This document shows positions 1 to 12,300 of a stretch of 64,000 bases of DNA, in pieces. The notes below the pieces were generated by a model that was not told the origin of the DNA, made no database searches, and worked only from the letters and a program-made list of their open reading frames with translations. Position 1 is the stretch's first letter. The number at the start of each line of letters is the position of its first letter. The stretch is from Impatiens glandulifera (lineage: Eukaryota > Streptophyta > Magnoliopsida > Ericales > Balsaminaceae): contig NC_061866.1 of NCBI RefSeq assembly GCF_907164915.1, forward strand, positions 45,386,320 to 45,450,319. Reading direction: 5' to 3'. Position numbers and translations under genes: made by a program.

Positions 1-19
1 ACATACAAAAAAAAATTGA

Positions 20-850
20 AAAATAATATAATATTTTGGTTAAAAAATAATTTTATAAAAAGTTATTTAATAAATTTAATATTTAATTTAAAAAATTAAA
101 TTATCGATTAACCGGTTTAACGATTAACCGACCGGAATTAATAAAAGCAAAACCGATAAAATCGATACTAATACGGATCGATTAACCGGTTTGTAAAATA
201 AAAGATAATATCGAAGTTAACTAAAACCAATTAATATGCACTCAAAGAGCTTCAAATATTACTATTTATTTCATAAAGTTTAAAAGATAATGTATGTTTC
301 ATCGAAAAAATATCTAAAAGTATCTTAGTGCTTAGTGACATGTAATAAAAAAAATTAACCGGTAATATTAATTATTTTTATAAATATTAAATATATTATA
401 AATAATTTTTTATAATCTATATATATTAATTATTTTTAAACTTTAAAATATAATTTGTATAGAATTATTTTACAAAAACAAATCTAATTTATATATTTTA
501 AAAAGGAAACTTTTAAAATATATTATATGGTTATAAATATATTATATTATATTATATTTTTAAATATATTTATAAAATATTATATTATAACATAAAAATG
601 GAGAATAATATAATATTACATTTAAAAAAATATTTTGTAAAAAAAATTTAATAAATTTAATACTTAATTTAAAAAATTGAATCGGTTAACTGACCGGAAC
701 CAGTAGAAGTCAAACCGGTAAAATTGATACTATACTAATTGGTTAACGTGTTTGTAAAATAAGACGTAAAATCGGGCTTAATCGAAACTTATGCTCCCAA
801 AGAGCTTCAAATGTTACCATTTATTTTATAAAGTTTAAATGATTAAATTA
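20..850. repeat. Two direct copies of a dispersed repeat
   Basis: About 20-320 and about 595-850 share the same order of landmarks: an AT-rich lead, clustered GATTAACCGG-type motifs, a stretch like AAACCGGTAAAATTGATACTA, and a tail ending in CAAAGAGCTTCAAAT then ATAAAGTTTAAA. A third, reverse-complement relative lies at about 43085-43290. No open frame or terminal repeat is evident. It is probably a non-autonomous transposon remnant. Confidence 0.5.
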
Positions 851-1470
851 TATTTTATTAAACTACGGTGAAACGTGCATAAAATAATAATAATTTTACC
901 AAATAAAATCAAATAGAAAAAAAAGCACAAACTTAATATAGCTCAAGAAGATAATTTTTTTATTGCTAGGACAATCACTCTAGTTGGAACATCTCGACAT
1001 GCATTTTGTGTCTAGTTATAGTTTATGTTGTTGTCGCAGTAATTTTTTTTATCATATTATGTTTCATCGAAAATGATCTATCATTATCTTATGGACATCG
1101 ATACATATAATTTCCTCAACGAACTTCGTGACATAAAATTCTTTTTCTTTTAGTGTATGACATATTTACTCGTAGTTCTCAACATACATTTATTATCATA
1201 TAGATATCGTACATATATAATTTCCTTAACGAAGATACAGTGATATAAATTTTTTTTTCTCTTATTGTATGATATATTTATTCATAGTTTTCGACATAAT
1301 TTGTGTCTAACTAATTATCTTATTATAGTTATTGTTACTTGAAAAAAATTGGTCACTCTCTCAAGCCATGATTGGATGACTTTTTAGATGACTCAAACTT
1401 GATGGTCTTTCATCATTGGAAGTGTTTTTTTTATTCGTGTAAGTCCTTTCAAAACATTATCATCAACGTT

Positions 1471-1568
1471 CTCAAATGTAGTTCTTAATATATTATTCCA
1501 TAATATTTGTAAAATCTATCTCAAATGTAGTTCTTAATATATTATTCCATAATATTTGTAAAATCTAG
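1471..1568. repeat. 49-bp tandem duplication
   Basis: Bases 1471-1519 and 1520-1568 are two abutting 49-bp units that differ only at the last base. The near-identity shows a recent duplication, probably by replication slippage or unequal exchange. Confidence 0.9.
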
Positions 1569-1912
1569 ATTCGATACAAAAGATGAACACATTGACAAAC
1601 TTGAGCAAATCCCCACATTTACATTTTTTAGTTAGGTTTTAATTTTGAATATAGATACTCATAATTTAAAAAAAAAAAAAAATTCGGAGCTACAAATATT
1701 TTAAAGAATATTAAATAATCAAATAATTTATTTAAATAATTTTGTTCCATTACAAATTTTTAAAAATTGATTGAAGATAGAATAAATGAAAAAAAAAGAT
1801 GATTTATTTGTAGATTTCAATTTTTTATTTTTTAAGCAAACTATTTATTATTTTTTATGTTTTAAAACACTTTTATCCTCGCAATTATTCGAAAAGTTTT
1901 AGCTCGTGGCAG

Positions 1913-1926
1913 AAACCCTAAAACCC
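1913..1926 (+). promoter_or_regulatory. Double telo-box near FAM136A-like start
   Basis: The sequence AAACCCTAAAACCC lies about 70 bases before the ATG and contains the plant telo-box core AAACCCTA. Telo-boxes are known in promoters and leaders of growth-related plant genes. A GA-rich run (1971-1990) follows in the presumed 5' UTR. Confidence 0.5.
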
Positions 1927-1994
1927 TTCGCCGTTTGGCTTACTCAATAAGAACCAGAAGAACCCTAATCGAGAGAGAGAGAGAGAGAGGTAAA

Positions 1995-3136
1995 ATGGAT
2001 CATATAGCAGCAGCTGAAGAGCGAATTGTTACAGAGAGATTGAGGCAAAAGCTCAACGAAGTGAACACGGCTGCGCAAACACAGCTCTCAGGGGTTCAAG
2101 ACCATGTTAATTTCACTCTTCAGGTTTCTTTTTTTTATTTATTTACTTTCCCCTGTTCTGTTCTGCATTTCCATTCTCTCTGTATTCATTCATTGGTGTA
2201 TAAATAAATGTCAACACAGCAAGCATACTTCAAGTGTGCATATGAATGCTTCGACCGAAGGAGGAAGTACGATGAAATTAGTAACTGCGTTGAACATTGC
2301 AGTTCTCCTCCTCTAAGGGCCCAGAATCTGGTTGAGGGTGAGATGGCCAAGTTTCAGGTAACAAAAAGCTGTATTTATTTTCAATGATTTTGGTGTGAAC
2401 TTTGAAACTGTTCTCTTTATAACTTGAATGGATTGGCTGGCTGGCTGTCTATGTTCAATTTCAAAATCATGTAATAACTCCAATTTCCTGCAAGCAAAAC
2501 AACAAATCAGGTTGCTTATGTTGTTTTACCCTATGAGATTATGCCCCATTGTTAAGACTGTTGTCATTTGATTTCACAACCTGATGTATCTTTCTAGTCC
2601 AAAAGCTTCTTGTTTGGTTGAATTATTATGTGGGATTTCTTTTGTTTTGGAGAAAATCAAAGTTATTCGAATGTCGAATAATTTGTTTACAATTTCCCCC
2701 AAAATTCAACAAACCCATAATCCAAAACCTATTATGTTGCATTTCTTTTTGGAATAATATGATTCTGTGCCATATATTTGATTACTTTAGTGCTTTCTTT
2801 GATCAGTTCTTTTTTCAAATGTATCGTCTATGTATGTTCAGGAAAGGCTAAATAGGTCTCTGATGGTTTGTCAAGATAGATATGAAGCATCTAAGTTACA
2901 AAACAAAGGTGGTGCCATAAATGAGATGGAATCATGTGTTGATCAATCTGTGCAAGAAAGCATCAAGACCTTGCACCATGTTGTCGTACAACTGAAGGCT
3001 TCTCTATCGATCAATGAAACAGGCAGCATAGTACGTCTTGTTTGCATTTTTCAAATCCTTTCAAACAGTTAGTTACTTAATGTGTTTTTTCATAGATTTA
3101 TGACACTTATGTAAACTCGACCTCTTTCTGCAGTGA
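1995..3136 (+). CDS. FAM136A: FAM136A-like (DUF842) mitochondrial protein
   Basis: Coding exons are 1995-2123, 2220-2357, 2842-3030 and 3134-3136, giving 152 aa. The family (DUF842) is known in animals as a mitochondrial intermembrane-space protein; the exact biochemical role is unsettled. The protein is mostly helical. Exon 2 encodes the two Cx3C pairs CAYEC and CVEHC. Exon 3 adds CQDRYEASK and, about 20 residues later, a second cysteine in MESC, then DQSVQESIKTLHHV. The ATG follows a GA-rich leader and is the first in-frame Met before the conserved helix. If the last intron (GTACGT donor at 3031) is removed, exon 4 contributes only the TGA stop. If it is retained, the frame runs on to 3072 and adds a short unrelated tail. 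Family assignment is strong; the terminal exon is inferred. Confidence 0.88.
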
Positions 3137-6100
3137 AAAACCCAGGCAGGCTGGTGGTGGTGGTGGTGGCGGCGGCTATGAGGGTGGGATTTGGTCTTGT
3201 ATACTATTGTGTTCAACATTAGTTCATATCTTGATATTTAACTCCAATTTCAAACAAAGCCAGGAAATAAATGTTTTCAAATATAAAACTTACTATCAGT
3301 GACAATGGTGAGGATATTTATCTTGATGGAATTCTTTTGTTTTATTGCTTCCCTGTAACTCTTTGTATTGACATATGACTCATGAGAGGTTTTTATTATA
3401 ATCCCTAGATTCAGAATCTACCATATAACACTAGAAGGATGCCAAAGAGATGTATAATTGTGATCAGAATAAATTTGATTTTCATCGATTATTTTCTTTG
3501 AATGGTAAAAATAATGAATTGCCTATAAATTCATTTTAAAGAATCAAAGGTTAATTTGTAACTCAACTTTCTTAGCAGAAATCCCGATTAGCCATGCATA
3601 TATATATTCACGTTTCTTTGTATTCTTCTTGACAAAATGTTACGATTTTTTACCAAGTAACACTTAACTCATTAGTGTGTCTGCCTGTTATTTGAGACGA
3701 TCGTAACCATAATTTTTCATCTCGAAAACTCTTTTATGATGGGAATTGGTTTTCAGTTGTTTGTGTTGTTACTATTGTAATTATTATAATATTATAATGA
3801 ATGAACATAACAATTTGTAGAGACTTGATTCTATTGAAGTTTTTTATAATTAATTATCTACTCTAAATATACATACGATATGTAATTTATTAGGAAAACT
3901 TTTATTACATATAATTTCAACTTGTGCAGAGGGACTGATTTCACTTTTATTATTTTTCTGATGGTACAACTATGCAAGGGAAATCACTCGTCTGGAGTCT
4001 GGACAAGACCTAAAGAAGTTACATTTATTTATTTCACATGTTATGCTTTATTGCTTCTTATGTGAATGTGAAAAGTGTCAATATGAAATAAATAATCATT
4101 CAACATGTGAAGGAAAAAGAAAAGAAAACACTCAGTGGAGTTAATAATATATATATTTTGAAGTCTAAACTCTTTTTAGGGTTGATGGTTCATTGTTTAG
4201 TTTTTATTTTCAGATTATGCATTTTTTTTTTACATTAATAAGATGAGAAAAAGTTATAAAGAAACTGATCACGATTCTAACGGTTCCCAGGTATTCTAAA
4301 GTCGAAGCTCAGTTCTTTTTACGATTATGAAAAATCACAAACATATGTGATTTTGTATGATTCTCGAAATATAACATAATCATCCGGTAATTGTTTGACG
4401 ATTCCCGAGATATAACATTATAATTTATGACAAATATTGTCGTAACAAACGATATTGTTTATGGTAGGTTTAGAACGTCTTTATGAGATTTTCGCGTGAA
4501 ATTGATAAATGAAATAATTTTTATTCTTTCAAAATAATAGTTTTTTTTTACCATTAAAAATGTCTCATTTTGTTTCTATTAAGAATAAAGCGAGAGACAT
4601 GTCGGTAACCTTTCTAAAAAAAATAGGTTAATTTTTTTTTAGAATCAGCTAATATTTGTAAGAAGATAATGGATTGATTCAGCTTATATGAGAAGGGAAT
4701 TTAATTATTCCTGTAATCTTACCTTGTGCCGGTCAAAAAATTGAGAAAAGATGTTGTCTTTGTGGCACCCATTACACATATAGTCTGTTTCACGCTGCTG
4801 CTTAGTTTCGTTGAAACAATTCCACTTTCGATCTTTACATTTCTGATTCACCGGAACTTCCATTGGGTTCATCGGATCTTGCCAGCTGAACTTGTTCTTG
4901 ATTTGAAATAATCATCGATCTTCCTATCATCTGTTATCATGAACCTCCTTGCCTAAGATGATTAAACCCTTCTGGTAAGTTCCACTTTTGCATATATATT
5001 TCTCACTTTCTCTTTAGACAGGATCCAATAGTGTAGTATATGTTTTCATCTATATATGTGTCGATTCACGAATTGTTATTGGAGTAAGCAAATTGCGATT
5101 TTCCTGTTTCTTCCTCTGTCAATCTGGTAGTGTAGATGTTGATAATTTGGGTTGTCAATGAGTTCTAGCAGCAACAATGCTGTTTACCTATAAATATGAT
5201 GCCCATCTATCTAGATCTTTAAAAAGGAGCTTTCATCAACTTCGTATAAATTGAGATCTATCAGGATCTTCTTTGTGAATTACCTGCCCTTTTTCGATTT
5301 TGGTTTCTGATTTGTTCTTCCAATCCTACCCACGTCTTTGAGTACCCTCTTCATCTGGATTTAATCTTCTTTTTTGTTTGAAAACTGAATGCTCAGACTG
5401 GATCAACCCCTAGATCAGTAATAGCTATACCTAAATAAGTTGTCGCGAAACACTACAAACAATGATTCAAAGAGAAAGAAGGGGTAAAGCCTAACAACAA
5501 ACAGAAAGCCTCTAATGATGGAGGAAATGATCGACAAAATAAACATAAACTACCAAACAAGGATATCATCAATTCAAATCTTCATCCACACACACTTGAA
5601 ACAGGCCCAAAATGACCATAACCAAAATCTGATACCATCCTTATAGCATAGTCCAAAGTAACCAAAGAGAAATCGATCTAAACACACCAAATCATTCGCA
5701 TTCCCTCACAGAATCCGTTGATAAAAAATTTCACGGCTGGTTTAATCATTATTGTGATCCTCACATTCGTCGCTCTCATCGTGAAACCTCAGTCTCCTAC
5801 TTTCCTTATTAGTATTAACGTACTCAATTCCGAATTGACCTGAGCATTTTTGGTCATTTTCTTTGATTTCCTCTCATAAGCCTTCTCTTCACACACTACA
5901 TCATGCATTAGGATTTCATGTAATTCATGTTCGATTAATTGCATTCTTCTTTGAGGTTGTTCTTGCATCTTTCATGCCTACTTTTGTTTCATATTCTCGT
6001 AATTTAATATATGTCCGTCTTGATTATTTTGTTTCTTTATTTCTTTTACTGTTAAATCATATTTCCATGTCATTCTATTACCATATTTATTTTATAATAC

Positions 6101-6386
6101 ATTTTCTTATCCAATCCTCTTCTCATCCCTCTTTTTTGGAAAATAATTTGTGACAAAATTCTGCAGAAATCATGATGGGAATGGTTCACAACTATGTCCT
6201 TTTATCTTATGCGTACAAGAGTTCTTATCTAAAATGAAGTTTAATCGATTTAATAAACATGTTGATCCATCTATTCAACGTTCCTTTGGCTTTCTACATA
6301 CTTAGACTAGATTCCTGTTTCAATTAATCAGGACACAGAGGTCTCAAAATTTCTTCAGTTGGTGACCTGGATTAATTGACAAGAGT
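3137..6386. other. Intergenic region and probable SAC9 5' leader
   Basis: I see no protein-coding exon. Short open frames at 4726-4911 and 5863-6153 match nothing I recognise. A possible leader exon ends near 4972 at a CTG|GTAAGT donor. A polypyrimidine/AG acceptor near 6330 (ATTAATCAG|GACAC) would join it to the exon carrying the SAC9 start, implying a ~1.36-kb 5' UTR intron. This is inferred from splice signals only. The first kilobase after 3137 holds the 3' UTR of the upstream gene and AT-rich spacer. Confidence 0.4.
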
Positions 6387-9300
6387 ATGGAGTCACCTGG
6401 TAAGATCTTTACTTTGTTCTAATTAGTATACATTCTCTTAGCTCCGCTACTCTAATGATGTGATAAAAATGGGATTATCTAGTTAATTTGGAGTTTATTA
6501 TGCTATTCATTCTTTTTTTCATTTCATTAAATGCATTAATGATGCTGCGGTAGTAGTGCTTTATTATCCTTAAAGGCGGTGTTTGTTCATATCGTTTTTA
6601 TTTATTTCATTAGAGTAATTAATGTCAATGAAACAGGTCACGAATTATGTTGTTCTCAAGCTATAGCATAGTTTTTAATGGAAAACACAAAATGATCTTG
6701 GGTCATAATAAATTGTCATATGGTTGAGACAGCATGGTACTAAATGAAGTATGCTGTTCTTAAGCTAATATGAACATCATGTCAGGTGTAGCTTTTTTTA
6801 TGGGCAAAAGAATAAAAACTACAGTAATATGAAGGTCACTATCACATTCATTAGAATAGAAATATACAAAGTGATCTCTTGCAAATAATTAAATTACCAA
6901 ATGGCTGAGATAGTTATTATAGTTATTGATAATTAGATCTTAGTTATTCCCCAAGTGATTGGAGCTTATTTGATCCATTATGTACATGCCGAGGGTTTAG
7001 ATGAATCTTTTAAAAGTTCAAGGGCTTGTTTAATCTTTGAGTACAGGTTTAGGGAAATTTGATCTTATGTCCTTGTTTGATTATAAAAGTTTGTTCTTGT
7101 TATTTTCTGTTGACATGTTGTATAAATGTTTCAGCAGTGAGAATAAGGGAGACATCGGTTGTGGTGGTTACACTCGATTCTGGTGAAGTCTATATTGTTG
7201 TGAGTCTTTCTACTTTGACCGACACTCAGGTCATATATATTGACCCAACAACTGGAGCACTTCGCCATAATGGGAAGCTAGGTCATGATGTTTTTAGCTC
7301 CCAAACTGAAGCCTTAGATTTTGTAACAAATGGATCGAAATGGTTATGTAGAAGCATATTATATGCGAGGGCAATATTGGGCTATGCGGCCTTTGGTAGC
7401 GTAGGCTTACTTCTTGTTGCAACTAAATTAAATGCAAGCATTCCAGATTTACCTGGTGGAGGATATGTATATACAGTGATAGAGAGCCAATGGATCAAAG
7501 TTCCACTTCAAAACCCTCAAGCCCAGGGAAAAGGAGAAGTGAAGAATATTCAGGAGCTGACTGAGCTTGATATTGACGGAAAACACTACTTTTGTGAAAC
7601 CAGGGACATCACCAGGCCATTTCCAAGCCGGATGCCTTTGCAACAACCTGATGATGAATTTGTTTGGAATGGTTGGTTTTCAGCACCATTCAAGAAAATA
7701 GGGCTTCCACAACATTGCATCATTCTTCTGCAGGTTTTTAGTTTTCACTTTTCACTTCACTTGGTGTTCCTGCACTTAATTACTCTTATCACTTGGGATG
7801 TGCTATTAGCACAGTGGCAAAGGGCTAGCCTTCTGACCCATATGTTAGGGATTCGAAACCCAACCCTTTCCCCTAGCAAAATAGTAAACTTCAATGATCA
7901 TTGAAAAGTCTTTCTACTTTATGAAACTTATTCTTTGAAGTACTTGCTGTCTATATGATAGGTATGAATCATATAACGCTGAATTGAATTACCATGCCAT
8001 TTGTAAGTAGCAATAAGTGTATGTTTGAGTGTGTTTTGAGCTGTTATATACATTCTTTGAGATTTATCTGTGTTGACTAGCTGCAAAACATGTGTATTTT
8101 TTGTGCGTGAGATTAGTGCAAGATGTGAAGATTATTCCCATCAAAACCAAGTTGCTTACAAGACTGGATATAAACACAATACATTTGCTCTTTATGACAC
8201 TTCACAACTTCTTTGTTTTTCTATTTCATTTTTTGTTATTTTTCTTTTTGTTTTTTCCCTGATTCCTTTTTTCTTATTTGAGTCCTGCAATGTGACTGGA
8301 TCCCCTTTACGACTCCCCTTGCTTGCAGGTTTCTACTAAATGAACAAGTTACTATTGGTGTTCCCTTTTTCAGTTCTTGCTTTATATCCTTTACTGTACT
8401 AGTAAGAATATCTATGCCCAAGTGTAATCTTTGGTTATCTGCAAATTTATAGGGGTTTGCAGAATATCGATACTTTGGAAGTTCAGGTCAGCAAGAAGGA
8501 AGAGTTGCTCTCACCGCGCGTAGAAGCAGGTTGCATCCTGGCACTCGGTACTTGGCAAGAGGCATAAATTCCTGCTATAGCACCGGTAATATTATCTGTG
8601 CTAAAGTATTTTGGAAATTGTAATGTGGATGCCATATTGAGTATGAATTGTTGGTGTACTACCCTAAGGAAAAAACCCAGGTTTATAGAATTCATTATAT
8701 TGCTTGTTTGTCAATAACCAATATGAGAAATGGATGTTTCATCAGCACAGTTACAAAATCTGTTGTCCTTATTGACTTGGAATTTCGGGACATCTAGATT
8801 TCTCAAGAATGATTATGGATCATACCCATTGATTGTGTACAAAAGATTGCAAGTTAAAATGTTTTCAACTTTTCTCAAGATGTAATCAAGCACTCTTTTT
8901 CAACATATGCCTGTGAGGAAGGTCCATGCACATTTATCTAATTCTAACACTTGATCTATTGATTTTCCTGATGAAAAGACCTTGTAATGTGACTTGGGTA
9001 TTCATTTTTCTTTTGAAGCATATCTTATCGATGTAGTCTTCACACATTGTTTGTCTATTTCAATAATCTTGCCTTTCGTTTAAGGTCTAAAACCAATTTT
9101 AGTGACGGAATATTTCTCACTTAACAGGAAACGAGGTTGAGTGTGAGCAACTGGTATGGATTCCTAAAAGGGCAGGTCAAAGCATCCCTTTTAATACATA
9201 CATTTGGCGACGGGGTACCATTCCTATGTGGTGGGGTGCAGATTTAAAAATGACTGCAGCAGAAGCAGAAATATATGTTTCGGATCGTGATCCCTATAAA

Positions 9301-12300
9301 GGAAGTACTCAGTACTATCAGAGGTTGAGTAAACGATATGATACAAGAAACCTAGATGTAGCTGTTAGTGGGAGTCAGAAGAAAAGTGCTCTAGTTCCTA
9401 TTGTATGTATTAACTTGCTTAGGAGTGGGGAAGGAAAATCAGAGTGCATCCTTGTTCAGCATTTTGAGGAGTCAATGAACTATATTCGTTCAATTGGTAA
9501 ACTTCCACATACCCGAGTTCATCTTATAAATTATGATTGGCATGCCAGCACCAAGCTAAAAGGCGAGCAACAGACAATTGAAGGCTTATGGAAATTTCTG
9601 AAGGCACCCACGATTTCTATAGGTATTTCTGAGGGGGACTATTTGCCATCTCGTCAAAGAATTAAGGATTGCAGGGGTGAAGTTATCGTGAATAATGGTG
9701 TGGAAGGTGCTTTTTGCTTAAGATCACATCAGAATGGAGTGATACGCTTCAACTGTGCTGATTCACTTGATAGAACAAATGCTGCCAGTTATTTTGGATC
9801 TCTCCAAGTCTTTGTGGAGCAATGCAGACGGTTAGGGATATCGCTTGATAGCGATTTTTCTTCTGGTTATCAGTCTAACAACAACTATGGTGGATATATA
9901 GCTCCTCTGCCACCAGGCTGGGAGAAACGATCTGATGCAGTTACAGGGAAGACATATTATATTGATCACAACACCAGGACCACAACCTGGAATCACCCAT
10001 GTCCAGATAAACCTTGGAAGAGATTTGATATGACATTTGAGGAGTTCAAGAGGTCCACAATTTTGTCACCAGTATCCCAACTAGCTGATCTTTTCCTGCT
10101 AGCTGGTGATATTCATGCAACATTATACACTGGTTCTAAAGCCATGCACAGTCAGATTTTAAGTATTTTTAGTGAAGAAACTGGTAAATTTAAACAGTTT
10201 TCTGCAGCACAGAATATGAAAATCACGCTCCAAAGAAGGTACAAAAATGCCGTTGTAGATAGCTCTCGGCAGAAGCAGCTGGAGATGTTCCTTGGGTTGA
10301 AGCTTTTCAAACATCTTCCATCTTTACCACTTCAACCTTTGCATGTATGTTAATCAGATTAGCTGAGTCGACTTCTCCCTTATGCTTGCTTGCAATCGAC
10401 TTCTCCTTTCATAGTGTGTCATTCATTTTATTGTGCAATCCCTAGGCACTCTGCATAAGCACTTTTTTCATAAGAGCATTTGCTTATTGTCAAGAATTTC
10501 TGTCAGATCAAGACAGTTTAGGTAATTATGTGACTATATTGTTCATTCATGCAGTACATGAAAAAAAGTCTATTCACACCAGAAACAGTTGTGTCCAGAA
10601 TATAATCGATATGATGTTTTATTTCCAAATGATTCTATAGTGGCAGTTGCCCTGTCATACTTACACTAGCATCTGTTACAGAAGTGGCTTAACTTCTTCA
10701 TTGAATTAGTGCATGAAAGTAGTGGCGGCGTACCAGAGAACATAATTGAGTGGTTTAACTTCTATTTCCACTTTGTGACCAATAATCGTTTTTTATATAG
10801 TTTATGCTCAATACAATGTTTGTGTTGATCTTAATTCAATTATGACAGGTTTTGTCCCGACCACCTGCTTGCTTACTTAAGCCTGTTCCTAGCATGTTTC
10901 AAGCGTCGGATGGTGGAGCCAGTCTTCTTAGTTTCAGGAGAAAAGATCTGATCTGGGTATGAAACATTTTTGGGGACATTAAAATCAACCTATATTTCCT
11001 TAGAATCTCTTCTCTTTGCTTGGTTTTCAATTGATGTCTGTCCTTTGTTCAAATTTTAAATCTGACGGAGATTTTACTTGTGGGATGATTCATTCTGCAG
11101 GTGGGTCCTCAGGCAGCAGATGTGCTTGAAATGTTTATATACCTCGCGGAGCCTTGTCATGCTTGCCAACTTCTTATAACTGTTTCCCATGGTGTAGATG
11201 ATTCTAGTTTTCCATCAACTGTTGATGTCAGGACTGGGCGCTATTTGGATGGGCTCAAACTTGTCGCTGAGGTGAGTCATCTTCTATCTGGTGGACTCTG
11301 CTTCATTCCTATTGATGATGTCACTACCTTCCGGTTTTCCTATTTTCCTAGTTTTACTTTTTATTTATTTTTTAAATTTGAAAGTTTGTATTAAATAAAA
11401 TTGTCGCAATTCGTACAAGACAAACAACAATTCCTTAGTTTCAGTTTCACCACCTTGAACTCCATTATTATTAATAGTTTGCATATTGAACCTACTAAGT
11501 CTATAATGACTGGTGATTTTGTCTGACAGGGGGTCTTCATTCCTCAATGTGCTCATGGCACAAATATATTGATACCTTTACCAGGGCCTATCAGTGCAGA
11601 GGACATGGCAGTTACTGGAGCTGGGGCCCGTCTCCATGCCCAAGATACAGCTAGCCGTTCTATATTATACGAGTATGAAGAATTGGAGGGAGAATTGGAT
11701 TTTCTTACGCGAGTGGTTGCACTTACATTCTATCCTGCTGTATCTGGAAAAAGCCCTTTGACACTTGGTGAGGTACAAATGAACATTTTGAATGTACAAA
11801 AATTTAACCGTTCAATCCATTTATAATAGATTTATGCTTCTTATGTTTTTTCTATTAAAATTCTTTATCTTAGGTGGAGATTCTTGGAGTTTCTCTTCCA
11901 TGGAAGCAGATTTTGGAAAATGATGCCACAAGTACTAGATTTCATGAAATTGAAGATGATAGTCAGACTACAGCCAACCCCTTTCTGTCTGATTCAGATA
12001 CAAATCCATTTGGTGCTGCTACTTCTTTATCCAATGAAACTGTGTCATCTTCTATTCTCTCAGATGCATCGACCAGCGATTGGTTAGACCTTTTAACAGG
12101 AAACAGTCTTATTTCAGAATCCACTTCTGAACCAGTGGTTACAAGAAATGTACATGAAGAAGATAATGACATACTCAACTTCCTTGACCAACCTGCAACT
12201 AATCTGAATGGTGGAACTGATTCCGGGATGACTTTGCCACAGAGTGCAAGGTCTTTGGAAAATGGTGCTCAAGAATATATCAATTCTTTTAAGCAGCTTG

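Larger units (their letters stand above)
1..1912. other. AT-rich intergenic region with internal duplications
   Basis: No coding region is supported here. The stretch is AT-rich and carries two diverged copies of a CCGGTT/AACCGG-containing repeat, a ~110-bp duplicated block (about 1091-1188 and 1201-1296) and an almost exact 49-bp duplication at 1471-1568. The last ~100 bases lead into the promoter of the FAM136A-like gene. Confidence 0.6.

Noticed and set aside
4726..4911. 61-aa frame upstream of SAC9
   Set aside because: No recognisable domain, no good context, and it overlaps the probable SAC9 leader.
7796..7875. Possible functional tRNA gene in SAC9 intron 2
   Set aside because: A- and B-box-like motifs are present but I could not form acceptor, anticodon and T arms together; kept only as a SINE-like remnant.
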